Shown: positions 52,754 to 62,417 of the stretch, piece after piece
How positions within the stretch are numbered: position 1 is the stretch's first letter
How the letters are laid out: each line of letters opens with the position of its first letter
NCBI GenBank assembly: GCA_026707405.1
Contig: JAPOWW010000007.1
Location: forward strand, 19,749-83,748
Origin: Chloroflexota bacterium
GTDB lineage: Bacteria; Chloroflexota; UBA11872; VXNJ01
Direction: 5' to 3'
Length of the DNA stretch: 64,000 nucleotides
Program-made: the position numbers and the translations under genes
The notes under the pieces: generated by a model
The model's input: the letters and a program-made list of their open reading frames with translations, nothing else
The model's database searches: none
What the model was told of the DNA's origin: nothing

Positions 52754-52960
52754 CCGCGGGCGGATCACCCGACTCTCATATCCCGGCGAATCGCTAAACA
52801 TAAACTCGACGGATCGCCCAACCGAGCGACACAAGGGACCTGAGCTAAGCCGCAAACGCCGAGCCTACACTGCAGGCTCTTATAGATATCTCCCCGGTCT
52901 GTTAGTTACCCTTGAGATAGTCACGGGACGTTCGGGTCTGAAAGTGAAAGGCGTTGCCAG

Positions 52961-54964
52961 ATGTTCCGGTTCCTGCGTATCAGACCGCTGATCCTGGCTT
53001 TGGGCGGGCTGCTGGCATTCACCGTGCTGGCCTGCGACAGAGAAGTCGCGCAAGAATCGCAGCCCACGGCACAGCCGGCAATCGAGGTTACCGCCGAACC
53101 AACAGTCGAGCCGGTGGCCGCGGCCGGACCGCCGATCTATCAGATGGGCATATTCGCCGAACCCATTTCCAGGAACTTCTGGAACTACTACGGAGGGCCC
53201 GCCGGCTCCGTGTGGACCGGATATGTACTGGCCGGCTGGAGCACGTCCCTCTACGGCTACTCAGACCAACGCTTCGAATGGGTTCCAGTAGCCGCGGCCG
53301 ACTTCCCGACAGACCTCAAGAAGGAGACCGTCGGAGGCACGGAATTCTGGACTACCGAAGTAACGATCAAAACAGGACTCGTGTGGAGCGACGGCGAGGA
53401 GATCACAGCCGAAGACTTCGTCTTTACCGTCAACACCGTGATGGATCTGGAGCTTGGTTCCAACTGGGCAAGCGCCGTCGATCCGGCTTTCGTCGATCGC
53501 GTGGAAGCTATCGATAGTCACGTGTTAAAGATCTTCTTTAAGGCCACCGACGATGAGGGCAATCCCCAAACACCCGGCCTAAGCGTCTGGCAGTTCGGAC
53601 TCGGCTTCATGCCGATTTTGCCGGAGCACTATTGGGCCCCTGTCGTCGAAGAGGCCAAGCAAGCCGGAGACGGCGCGCAGCAGATCGAGGCCCTCTTCGC
53701 ACACGTTCCCGAGGGCGAACCGACCGCCGGCGGCTTTACTTTCAGCAAGTGGGAACCGGGCGCATTCTTCGAAAACAAGACTTCGCCCGACTTCTTCGAT
53801 AAGGGCACAATCGTCACCCTCTACGAAAACGGCGCCATTACCGAATCCAACGAACGGCACGGATACGCGGCCGGCTACTACGGCGAGCCGCAGGGTGACA
53901 CGGTGCTCGAGTACGAGGTCGGCCCTCACGTCGACTCCGAGATATTCAGCATCTACGGCAACCAGGACGCCGCGGTACTTGCGCTCACCAACGGCGACAT
54001 AGATTTTGTGTTCAATCCGTTGGGGCTGGAAAAGGGCTTTCAAGACCGCATCATGGCCGCGGACGATGTGCAGATCATCACCAATCCCGACAACGGCATG
54101 TTTTATATGGGATTCAACGTCCGCAAGCCGCCTATGAGCATTCCGGAATTCAGACAGGCGGTGGCGACGGTTATCGACAAGGAATTCGTCGCGCAGACCA
54201 TTCTGCAGGGCGCGGCGATTCCCATGTACTCTCTGGTACCCGAGGGCAACACCGCATGGCACAACCCCAATGTCAGTAAGTTTGGTCAGGGGTTGTCTAG
54301 AGGCGAAAGGGTCCAGCAGGCCGTCGAGCTGCTGAAGAGCGCGGGATTCACCTACGAGCAGGAACCGCAAGTAGGCGAAGACGGCAGCTTCGTTGCCATG
54401 CCGGGCCAGGGTCTCAAGATGCCCGACGGCTCGGATGTGCCGCCGCTCGAGTTGATCGCCCCCAGCGCGGGCTACGATCCGCTCAGGGCGACGTTCGCCA
54501 TTTGGATCGAGCGCTGGCTGAACGACCTCGGTATCCCCATCCGAGCCAATCTCCTCGGCTTCAACTTGATAGTCGACAAGCTTTTCAGCGACACAGTCGC
54601 CCGGGACCTGGACCTCTGGATACTGGGCTGGAGCCTGAACCTCTTCCCCGACTATCTGGAAGCCTTTTTTCACAGCCGCAACGCGCCCGAGAACCAGGAG
54701 GGCGGAAACAACTGGGGCGGCTACGCCAACCCCGCATACGACGACCTCTCCTTCAAGCTGTTGTCCGAGACGACCATCGAAGGAGCGAAGGAAACAGTGT
54801 TCCGCCTGCAGGAATTCCTGGCCGACGATCTGCCATACGTCCCGCTGTTCACGATTCCCAAGCTCGACTCCTACAGGCCCTCTCGAGTCGAGTTCCCCTA
54901 CACTTCCGTGCTCGGTGGACTGGAAGGGCAAAGCGGTATGCAGCAAGTAGTGCTCGTCAAATAG
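52961..54964 (+). CDS. Oligopeptide ABC transporter, substrate-binding lipoprotein (SBP_bac_5)
   Basis: This 667-residue SBP_bac_5 protein has a lipobox VLAC (Cys25), then a Pro/Glu-rich linker and the fold. EEITAEDFVFTVNTVMDL and IDFVFNPLGLEKGF are family-typical. It binds peptides or related compounds and hands them to the permeases that follow. ATG 52961. A 140-base gap separates it from the permease. Confidence 0.93.
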   Translation: MFRFLRIRPLILALGGLLAFTVLACDREVAQESQPTAQPAIEVTAEPTVEPVAAAGPPIYQMGIFAEPISRNFWNYYGGPAGSVWTGYVLAGWSTSLYGYSDQRFEWVPVAAADFPTDLKKETVGGTEFWTTEVTIKTGLVWSDGEEITAEDFVFTVNTVMDLELGSNWASAVDPAFVDRVEAIDSHVLKIFFKATDDEGNPQTPGLSVWQFGLGFMPILPEHYWAPVVEEAKQAGDGAQQIEALFAHVPEGEPTAGGFTFSKWEPGAFFENKTSPDFFDKGTIVTLYENGAITESNERHGYAAGYYGEPQGDTVLEYEVGPHVDSEIFSIYGNQDAAVLALTNGDIDFVFNPLGLEKGFQDRIMAADDVQIITNPDNGMFYMGFNVRKPPMSIPEFRQAVATVIDKEFVAQTILQGAAIPMYSLVPEGNTAWHNPNVSKFGQGLSRGERVQQAVELLKSAGFTYEQEPQVGEDGSFVAMPGQGLKMPDGSDVPPLELIAPSAGYDPLRATFAIWIERWLNDLGIPIRANLLGFNLIVDKLFSDTVARDLDLWILGWSLNLFPDYLEAFFHSRNAPENQEGGNNWGGYANPAYDDLSFKLLSETTIEGAKETVFRLQEFLADDLPYVPLFTIPKLDSYRPSRVEFPYTSVLGGLEGQSGMQQVVLVK

Positions 54965-55105
54965 TGGCGTCCATGCTCCCGATCACTATCGGGTCGAGCA
55001 TCGGGAAGCAGGCTTTTCTGGTACCAGTCTGAGCCGGATGCGGTTTTGCATGGCCTCAATGCGTCACGCCCTTTTCTTGGCGCGTGGTATTTCAGGTAGT
55101 TCTGA

Positions 55106-56254
55106 ATGGCTCGCTATCTAATAAAACGAACACTTCAGATACTGCTCACCCTCTTCATATTCCTCTCGATTGTCTTCTTTCTCGTAAACGCCCAGCCGGG
55201 TGATATCAGCCATGTCTACAGCCTCAATCCCGACCTTCCTCCGGAGACCAGAGCGAAACTCCAGGACCTCTTTGGCGTCAATGAACCCCTTTGGAAACAG
55301 TACCTGGTTTATGTCAAGAACACCCTGACCGGCAACTTCGGCGTTTCGTTCAGTCTCTATCCAAGAACCGTCGCCGACGTCATTGGCGAGCGCCTTCCCA
55401 GGACTCTCGTGCTCTTCCTGACCGCCACCGTGCTCTCGTTCTATCTCGGATTCGCCCTCGGCAAGATAGTCGCCTGGCGCAGGGGAGGGTGGGTCGAATA
55501 CGGCTCCACGATCGGTAGCGTAACGCTCTACACCGTGTTCACCCCCTGGTTTGCGCTCATGATGATCTGGCTATTTGCGTTCAGGGCTGGCTGGCTGCCA
55601 ATAGGCAAATTCCTGGATCCAGTTGAATGGAGAGAAGCCCCCACCAGCGCGAATGCCGTGTTCAATCAGATGATCATTACCATGATCGTGCTGTCCGTAG
55701 CGATATTTGCCGTCTTTTTATTCACGACCCGAAAACGTGTGGCGGGGGCGCGGTTGATCCAGGCGGGAAGCATCGTGCTGACCGCGGCCGTCGTGGCCGG
55801 CGTTTGGATTGCTTCCGGCGTCGCCCATCTCGCCTGGGACATCGTTGAACACATGATCCTGCCCGTAGGCACCCTGACGCTCATCAGTTTCGGGGGCGCC
55901 ATGCTGCTCACCCGAAACAGCATGTTGGAGACCATGCGCGAAGACTACGTGACCGCCGCCCGCGCCAAGGGACTTCCGGAAAAGCAGGTGCGCGACCGGC
56001 ATGTCGCTCGCAACGCCCTTCTCCCCGTAGTAACCAGTTTCGTATTCAGCTTGGCGTTCGCCGTTGACGGCGGAATTATCATCGAATCCGTCTTCTCATG
56101 GCCCGGCATGGGACAAACGCTCATCTCGGCGGCAACTACGGAAGACCTGCCCCTCGCCGTCGGCGCATTCGTCTTTGTCGGAATCTTCGTTCTGGTGGCC
56201 CATCTTGCCGCCGACGTTCTATACGTTTACCTCGACCCCAGGATCCGCTACTGA
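55106..56254 (+). CDS. Oligopeptide ABC transporter permease (OppB-type)
   Basis: This 382-residue membrane permease starts MARYLIKRTLQILLTLFIFL, typical of OppB/DppB, with the EAA loop DYVTAARAKGLPEKQVRDRH. Its stop TGA shares one base with the next ATG at 56254. Confidence 0.93.
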   Translation: MARYLIKRTLQILLTLFIFLSIVFFLVNAQPGDISHVYSLNPDLPPETRAKLQDLFGVNEPLWKQYLVYVKNTLTGNFGVSFSLYPRTVADVIGERLPRTLVLFLTATVLSFYLGFALGKIVAWRRGGWVEYGSTIGSVTLYTVFTPWFALMMIWLFAFRAGWLPIGKFLDPVEWREAPTSANAVFNQMIITMIVLSVAIFAVFLFTTRKRVAGARLIQAGSIVLTAAVVAGVWIASGVAHLAWDIVEHMILPVGTLTLISFGGAMLLTRNSMLETMREDYVTAARAKGLPEKQVRDRHVARNALLPVVTSFVFSLAFAVDGGIIIESVFSWPGMGQTLISAATTEDLPLAVGAFVFVGIFVLVAHLAADVLYVYLDPRIRY

Positions 56255-57204
56255 TGGCTGTTTCCGACTCGCCTCCGACAGCACCCCGATCACTATGGGC
56301 GGTGCGCGCCGCGTTGGCTGCGCGGAGTTTCAAACAAAGCTGGTCGATGTTTCGCGGTACGCGCATCGGGATAATCGGTCTCGCAATCATCCTCTTTTAC
56401 CTGTTGCTTGCTGCGGCTCATCCCATTCTGATGAACACCGTCTGGGACGAGAAGATCTACGATCCGGTAGTCGGATACGCATTCGACGAGACTCGACAGC
56501 CCGCCCCGCCAAGCTGGAGTCACCCACTCGGCACCGATCCTTTGGGACGGGACGTTTTGAGTCAGCTCATGTACAGCGCTAGGTCCGAGTTCATGCTCGG
56601 GCTGTTGGCAGCCCTCATAACGGTGTCCATCGGGACGACGGTAGGCGCCGTCGCCGCCTATTTCGGCGGGGTGGTCGATACCGTGCTGATGAGGCTGGCC
56701 GACATCATGATCATGCTGCCAGGGATAAGCGTGCTTATCGTGCTCAGCGCGCTCATCGGAGTCGAACACTTCGAGCTTGCCCTGATTATCGGAATACTCT
56801 CGGGGTTCGGCGGCACCGGCGTCGTGCTTAAATCCCAAGCGCTCTCCGTCGTCGTCAAGCCATACATCGAGGCGGCAAGGGCGGCCGGTGGTGGACCGGT
56901 TCATATCATCTTCGTCCACATCGTCCCGAACCTCCTGCCCCTCTCATTCCTCTACATGATGTTCACCGTCACCGGCGCCATATTCTCCGAAGCGGTCCTT
57001 AGTTTTCTCGGACTCCTCAACGTTCGCATGAGTTGGGGGCTGATGATCCACACCACCGAATCGGCCGGCTACCTGCTGCAGGTCGGTGAGTACTGGTGGC
57101 TCATTTTCCCAGCCAGTCTGTCCATAACGTTGCTGTGTTCGTCCTTCTATCTCGTCGGAAGGTCGCTTGACGAGGTAGTCAACCCGAGGCTGCGGCGCTC
57201 GTGA
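56254..57204 (+). CDS. Oligopeptide ABC transporter permease (OppC-type)
   Basis: This protein of about 316 residues has an OppC N-terminus, the segment SHPLGTDPLGRDVLSQLMY, and an EAA loop PYIEAARAAGGGPVHIIFVH. The start is ATG 56254, coupled to the upstream stop; the longer frame to 56098 runs inside the OppB-type gene. Its stop overlaps the GTG of the next gene. Confidence 0.93.
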   Translation: MAVSDSPPTAPRSLWAVRAALAARSFKQSWSMFRGTRIGIIGLAIILFYLLLAAAHPILMNTVWDEKIYDPVVGYAFDETRQPAPPSWSHPLGTDPLGRDVLSQLMYSARSEFMLGLLAALITVSIGTTVGAVAAYFGGVVDTVLMRLADIMIMLPGISVLIVLSALIGVEHFELALIIGILSGFGGTGVVLKSQALSVVVKPYIEAARAAGGGPVHIIFVHIVPNLLPLSFLYMMFTVTGAIFSEAVLSFLGLLNVRMSWGLMIHTTESAGYLLQVGEYWWLIFPASLSITLLCSSFYLVGRSLDEVVNPRLRRS

Positions 57205-58166
57205 GCGAACGCCCGGTTCTGGCCGTCGAAGACCTCACGATGCATTACTCGATTAAGGCTGGGGCCGTGCGAGCCGTCGACGGCGTTACTTTCTCGATAG
57301 AACGAGGTCAGGCGCTCGGACTGGTGGGCGAGTCGGGCTCGGGAAAGTCTTCCATCGCAATGACGTTGCTGCGGCTCCTGCCGGACAACGCGCAAATCCT
57401 TCGCGGCAAGATCCTGCTGGATGGCGTCGATATCGTCCCTCTCTCCGAAGAAAGGATGCGGGAATACCGCTGGAACCGCATATCCATGATCTTCCAGGCC
57501 GCCATGAACTCCCTCAACCCTGTTTACAAGGTCGGCGAACAGATAATCGAGGCTCTGGAAGCACACCTCGAGTCCGCCCGCGAGGAGTCTATCGAGCGCG
57601 TCCGTCGCCTCTACGACGTGGTGAACCTAGATCCCGGCCTGATCGTGCGTTATCCGCACGAATACAGCGGGGGAATGCGACAGCGGGCCATCATCGCCAT
57701 GGCCTTGGCCTGCGAACCCGATCTGATCATCGCCGACGAGCCGACCACGGCCCTCGACGTTATCGTCCAGGACCACATTCTCAGAGAGATGCGCAGTATC
57801 CAGGCCGAGCTCGACATGAGCATGATCTACATCTCGCACGACATGGCGGTCATAGCCGAAGTCAGCGACGTAGTCGGGGTGATGTACGCCGGCAAAATCG
57901 TCGAGTTGGGCGGTACCGCCGACGTATTTCATAGTCCTATCCATCCCTATACGCGGTCGCTGATGTCCGCCTTCCCGAGTGTTACCGGCAAGAAACGCGA
58001 ACTCGGGACTCTCACTGGTGAGCCGCCGAACCTGCTTGACCCGCCCGAAGGCTGCCGCTTCCATCCCCGCTGCCCATACGCCACAGACGTGTGCAGCAAT
58101 CAAGAGCCTCCCAAGGTTCGCCGTGGTAACCACTGGGCGGCCTGCTGGAATCCTCAGGGAGAGTAG
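57201..58166 (+). CDS. Oligopeptide ABC transporter ATPase (OppD-type)
   Basis: This 321-residue ATPase has GESGSGKSS, EYSGGMRQR, IADEPTTALD and a C-terminal oligopeptide-transporter tail CRFHPRCPYATDVC. The tail Cys may bind a [4Fe-4S] cluster as in related ATPases. GTG 57201 overlaps the upstream TGA. Confidence 0.94.
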   Translation: MSERPVLAVEDLTMHYSIKAGAVRAVDGVTFSIERGQALGLVGESGSGKSSIAMTLLRLLPDNAQILRGKILLDGVDIVPLSEERMREYRWNRISMIFQAAMNSLNPVYKVGEQIIEALEAHLESAREESIERVRRLYDVVNLDPGLIVRYPHEYSGGMRQRAIIAMALACEPDLIIADEPTTALDVIVQDHILREMRSIQAELDMSMIYISHDMAVIAEVSDVVGVMYAGKIVELGGTADVFHSPIHPYTRSLMSAFPSVTGKKRELGTLTGEPPNLLDPPEGCRFHPRCPYATDVCSNQEPPKVRRGNHWAACWNPQGE

Positions 58167-58167
58167 T

Positions 58168-59193
58168 GTGACGCTCGATATCGCTAAGCTCGTACCTTCC
58201 TTGGACAGCCGCATCCTCCTCAAGGTGGAAGGGCTGCGCAAGTACTATCGGGCGACCGCTAACCGCTTTCGGCGCAACCGCGGACTCATTCACGCTGTCG
58301 ACGGTATCGACTTCGAAGTGGCGAAAGACGAAAGCCTTGGACTGGTGGGAGAATCCGGATGCGGCAAGACGACCACCGGCAAGCTGCTTGTTCGCCTCAT
58401 TGATCCGACCGCCGGTCGCATCCTCCTCAATCCGGGCCAGCAACAACCAACCGACATTGCGACCCTAAAAGGAAAGCCGCTCAAGGCCTTCCGAAGGAAG
58501 GTCCAGATAATCTTCCAGGACCCGTACGAGTCGATGAATCCCCGTCGGACCATATTCGATACGGTCGCGGAGCCTCTGAAAGTTCAGAAGATGGGCGGGA
58601 CTCTCGAACATCTCGACCGGGTATCTCACATGCTTGAGCTCGTTGGGCTAACGCCGCCCTCTACCTTCCTCTTCAGATATCCCCACGAGTTGTCGGGCGG
58701 GCAGCGCCAGCGTGTGGCCATCGCTAGAGCTCTGATAGTAGAACCGGCGTTCGTCGTCGCCGACGAACCCACTTCCATGCTCGACGTATCGATCAGGACC
58801 GGCGTCATGCGTCTCATGGAGGAACTTGCCGCGCGCCTGGGGATAGGCTACCTGTACATCACGCACGACCTGGCCGTTGCGCGTTACGTGTGCGATCGCA
58901 TCGCCGTCATGTACCTCGGAAAAATAGTGGAGGTCGGTGAGACCGAAGAGCTGCTCCAGCGCCCGAAACACCCCTATACGCAGGCGCTCCTGTCGGCGGT
59001 GCCGGTACCGGACCCCACATTTACTCGCCCGCCGGTCAGGATTAAGGGAGGCGTATCGGTCCCCGTGGATCCTCCCGACCAGTGCCGATTCTATTCACGC
59101 TGTCCCCTCGCGGACGATTTCTGCCGCGACAACCCGCATCCGCCGCTGGAGGACAAAGGCGCGGGACAGCTCGCGGCCTGCTACAAGGCATAG
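58168..59193 (+). CDS. Oligopeptide ABC transporter ATPase (OppF-type)
   Basis: This protein of about 341 residues has GESGCGKTT, ELSGGQRQRVAIARAL and VADEPTSMLD, and ends in CRFYSRCPLADDFC. It pairs with the OppD-type subunit. GTG 58168 starts one base after the upstream stop; the longer frame to 57979 is inside the OppD-type gene. Confidence 0.94.
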   Translation: MTLDIAKLVPSLDSRILLKVEGLRKYYRATANRFRRNRGLIHAVDGIDFEVAKDESLGLVGESGCGKTTTGKLLVRLIDPTAGRILLNPGQQQPTDIATLKGKPLKAFRRKVQIIFQDPYESMNPRRTIFDTVAEPLKVQKMGGTLEHLDRVSHMLELVGLTPPSTFLFRYPHELSGGQRQRVAIARALIVEPAFVVADEPTSMLDVSIRTGVMRLMEELAARLGIGYLYITHDLAVARYVCDRIAVMYLGKIVEVGETEELLQRPKHPYTQALLSAVPVPDPTFTRPPVRIKGGVSVPVDPPDQCRFYSRCPLADDFCRDNPHPPLEDKGAGQLAACYKA

Positions 59194-59265
59194 GTCGGCC
59201 GCCGCCGGGACGTTTCTAAGATCGGTGCTGCTCGCTGTTGCGCTCCTGCGGCGCCCATTACGACG

Positions 59266-60708
59266 ATGAAGCAGCGCCCCTCATTCTTGCGGACCGCCTT
59301 GCGCCAAGCTCCCTCAATCGGGGCGCTTGGCCTCGCCTTTGGAATTTCGCTCGGCCATCCGCTCGACGCCGACCTTTGGATTCATCTGAATACGGGTCGA
59401 TACCTCGCCGACTACGGTCGGCTCCCCATACCTGATCCGTTTACGTTCGGCGCGGAAGGAGCATCCTGGATTCCCCACGAATGGCTGTCCGAATGGATCA
59501 TCTATCAGCTTGTAAACGCGGTCGGCGTGGGAACCACGCAGGTGGCTTTCGCGCTTCTTTTCGCAGCTACCTGGTTCACCGTCGCTCGCACGCTCGCCGC
59601 TTGTGGCGCTCGAATCTGGGTCCAGGCGGCCACGGTCGTCGTCGGAGCGGTGGCCGCGGGAGCTTTCAGCGGAATCCGGCCGATGCAGTTCGGCCTGTTC
59701 TTTCTCGCGTTGACCGTCTGCATCCTGATACGTCACCGGCGTTCCGGCACGCGGGCAGTCTGGCTGTTGCCGGTCGCCTTCCTCGTTTGGGCCAACGTCC
59801 ATGGTTCGTTCCCTATTGGGTTCGGAGCCGCCCTGGCGGTTGTCGCCGACTCGATATGGAACAGAGTTGGTCTGCCATCATTCGGTGGTGAATCCCGTGC
59901 AAGCCTGCGGGCGCTCGTCTCGTCACTCGTCCTGAGCGCTGCGGCCATAGCACTCAACCCCTCTGGTCCGGCCCTATGGGCGCATCCGTTCTGGCAGCTT
60001 GTCACCCCGGCGAGGCAGTTCAACTCCGACTGGAATCCGCCCGAGCCGTTTTCGCAATCCTGGTGGGGACTCGCGATCCTGATCGCCGCCGCCATCACGG
60101 CGGCAGCTTGGGGACGTTTCCGAATCACGCCGGTAATGGCAGCGGCCGTAATTGTGCTGCTCGCGCTCTCGGCCACCGCACGCAAGACGATGGCATTCAG
60201 CTCGGTCGTGGTCCCCGCATTGCTGGAAGGCCCCCTCGCCGCTATCGGACAGCCCCGCTGGCAGCCCCCAGTCTCGGCGGGACGTACCGCCGCGATGCTG
60301 CTATTCGTCGTATCCATTGCCCTAGGCACTTGGCTGTCACCCCGGTCCCTGGACGGCCCTTACGTCACGCCCATGCCCAACGCCGCGCGCGATTACCTCG
60401 AAGCTAGGTCACCCGCCCGCGTCTGGAACACCTATCACTGGGGCGGCTTTCTCACGTGGACCCTTTGGCCGGAATCGCACGTGTTTATCGACGGCCGCTA
60501 CGACCCGTTCGCCGACCGGGCCTTGCCCGACTACGTTCAGATCGTCGGGCTCGGCCCTGAATGGCGCGAACTGTTGGCTGAAGGCGCCCTCGACGCAATC
60601 GTCATCCGGTCGGACTCGGCTCTGGCACGCGCCCTCACGTCGGAGCCGGGCTGGACTGTCGGCTACCACGATGCCGTGGCGACGGTCTTTCTGCCGTCAA
60701 CTAGATAA
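59266..60708 (+). CDS. Polytopic membrane protein, GT-C-like
   Basis: This 480-residue protein has about ten transmembrane segments. An N-terminal outer loop carries DADLWIHLNTGRYL and PHEWLSEW, and a C-terminal part holds FIDGRYDPF. The pattern resembles GT-C glycosyltransferases that use lipid-linked sugars, but the catalytic motif is not certain. It follows the peptide transporter by 72 bases and may not belong to that operon. ATG 59266. Confidence 0.7.
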   Translation: MKQRPSFLRTALRQAPSIGALGLAFGISLGHPLDADLWIHLNTGRYLADYGRLPIPDPFTFGAEGASWIPHEWLSEWIIYQLVNAVGVGTTQVAFALLFAATWFTVARTLAACGARIWVQAATVVVGAVAAGAFSGIRPMQFGLFFLALTVCILIRHRRSGTRAVWLLPVAFLVWANVHGSFPIGFGAALAVVADSIWNRVGLPSFGGESRASLRALVSSLVLSAAAIALNPSGPALWAHPFWQLVTPARQFNSDWNPPEPFSQSWWGLAILIAAAITAAAWGRFRITPVMAAAVIVLLALSATARKTMAFSSVVVPALLEGPLAAIGQPRWQPPVSAGRTAAMLLFVVSIALGTWLSPRSLDGPYVTPMPNAARDYLEARSPARVWNTYHWGGFLTWTLWPESHVFIDGRYDPFADRALPDYVQIVGLGPEWRELLAEGALDAIVIRSDSALARALTSEPGWTVGYHDAVATVFLPSTR

Positions 60709-60830
60709 GTCAATCTGGAGACCAATATTTCGCCGCATGTACCGCCAAACCGATAAACTTCAATGTCGACGGATGCGGTTTCGATGTCGAATCCTGGACC
60801 GGAAGGCCGTCGAAAAGGGGGTTGTGACTA

Positions 60831-61688
60831 ATGGATCCGAGTTGCCTTCAATACAGACTTACCCAGGACGAGCGCGAAATCTTCGAGCGGGACGGCTATC
60901 TGATTATCGAAGGCGCGCTCGATCTGGACACGAACAACGCTCTCGTCGAGGTCGTTGACCGTCTCACCGGTGAAGACAAGCTCTCGGCCCGCGGCGACGT
61001 AGGCATCGCGCAGCGGACTAACACGCTGAATTTCATGGGCATGGACCCGAAATTCGTCGACATGGTCGACTACCCTACGACTTTACCCAAAGTGTGGGGC
61101 GTTCTGGGCTGGAACATCTCTCTGTACCACTCGCACATGGCCGTCTCGTTCCCAACCGACAGCACCTACAATCCCGACGGCCCCACCTTCCGCTGGCACC
61201 AGGACTCCGGACGCCTGAACCGCGAGATGGAGACCGACCCCGCGCCGCGACTTTCAGTCAAGGTGGCCTACTTCCTGACCGACGTATCCGAGGCGGGACG
61301 TGGCAATTTCTGGGTGCTTCCGGGGAGCCATCTCAAGAAGCACGTTGATATGCCCGCGAGCGGCATGGGCCAGCCCGAGGGCGCCACGCCCGTCATGGTC
61401 GCGCCGGGAACCGCCGTCATCTTCGACCGCCGCATCTGGCACACGGCCACGCCCAACTGCTCGTCGATCACCCGCAAGGTGCTGTTCTATGGCTACGGCT
61501 ACCGCTGGATTCGCACCCGTGACGAGATGACGATTCCCGAAGACCTCTACGAGGCCGCCGACCCTATTCGCAAGCAGATCTTCGGCCACGCGCCCAACGG
61601 CGAGTTCGGACGCTCCTCGCCGACCGACGAAGACGTGCCCCTGAGAGTCTGGCTCCGCGACCACGACCCCACCGCCGCGGTCGACTAG
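60831..61688 (+). CDS. Phytanoyl-CoA dioxygenase-family protein
   Basis: This 285-residue non-heme Fe(II)/2-oxoglutarate dioxygenase has the HxD motif in FRWHQDSGR (His123, Asp125), the distal His in IWHTATPN (His204) and an Arg for 2-oxoglutarate in SITRKVLFY (Arg215). All ligands are present, so it is probably active. The substrate is unknown; this family is often expanded in Chloroflexota and other oligotrophs. ATG 60831. Confidence 0.9.
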   Translation: MDPSCLQYRLTQDEREIFERDGYLIIEGALDLDTNNALVEVVDRLTGEDKLSARGDVGIAQRTNTLNFMGMDPKFVDMVDYPTTLPKVWGVLGWNISLYHSHMAVSFPTDSTYNPDGPTFRWHQDSGRLNREMETDPAPRLSVKVAYFLTDVSEAGRGNFWVLPGSHLKKHVDMPASGMGQPEGATPVMVAPGTAVIFDRRIWHTATPNCSSITRKVLFYGYGYRWIRTRDEMTIPEDLYEAADPIRKQIFGHAPNGEFGRSSPTDEDVPLRVWLRDHDPTAAVD

Positions 61689-61701
61689 CGACCTACGCCA
61701 A

Positions 61702-61745
61702 CCCTCTTCCCCTATCAGTTAGAGAGAGGGCTAGGCTGAGGGGAT
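61702..61745. repeat. Diverged copy of the CCCTCTCCC hairpin repeat
   Basis: CCCTCTTCCCCTATCAG and TTAGAGAGAGGGCTAGGCTG with AGGGGA resemble 9032-9070. The stem is imperfect. Confidence 0.55.
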
Positions 61746-61836
61746 CTGCCAGCACCACGCCGGTGCTTTGTCATCGTAGGCTCTCCACTTAGATAAGCCC
61801 CATCTCCTAGTTGACGACACTTCTGCCAAGATCTCG

Positions 61837-62307
61837 TCAGCGCCCCGTAGATACAGGGGGACTCCACACTATGTTGCCGCTCTCGTCGAAAAAGGCCACT
61901 CGCGGCTTGCCATTCGGGTCCACGCCGATGTCAACCTGCAATTGCCCCGACTCGTCCGAAAATCCCAGCCCGGCAACGCCGTCAGGTCTCACGACTAACA
62001 CGCTTCGGGCCAGCCCGGACTCGTCGAATAGAGTCAGCGACGCGATGTCCTCCGCCACCCGCAGCCTCCCCCGCATATAGCCTTCGGCATCCTCCAGGCG
62101 AAACTCCTGGGCCGTAACGACCGGTGAGTCGATCTGCCCGCTGTCGGCCGGACGGCCTATGTCGCCCGTCGCGCCGAAGTAGATAGCCGCCCCAAAAACC
62201 ACCATCGCCGCGATCCCATAGGCCCACATTCGCCGGATCTGACCTTCGAGCTTTTGAATCCGCAGATTCACCGACTCGAACTCTTGCGCCGACTCAACCT
62301 CCACCAT
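61837..62307 (-). CDS. Small membrane protein with Asp-Gly repeats
   Basis: This 156-residue protein has a Glu-rich coiled-coil-like N-terminus, one transmembrane segment (about residues 27-47) and a C-terminal domain. The domain has three related units of the form LEDAEGYMRGRL, LFDESGLARSVLVV and FDESGNIVWSP. Repeats of this type occur in small bacterial proteins of unknown function. Confidence 0.7.
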   Translation of the reverse strand: MVEVESAQEFESVNLRIQKLEGQIRRMWAYGIAAMVVFGAAIYFGATGDIGRPADSGQIDSPVVTAQEFRLEDAEGYMRGRLRVAEDIASLTLFDESGLARSVLVVRPDGVAGLGFSDESGQLQVDIGVDPNGKPRVAFFDESGNIVWSPPVSTGR

Positions 62308-62417
62308 CGTGCACGTCTCCCGCTATCCCAAGTTAACGCTTGCATCCTACCGGTCGATAACATTGAGCGACCGTCAGTGAAACGCCTCAATAGACATCAA
62401 CTCGCCGGAGTCCGCAA

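Noticed and set aside
53579-54946. 455-codon open frame on the minus strand
   Set aside because: Inside the peptide-binding protein gene, with no motif and antisense codon pattern.
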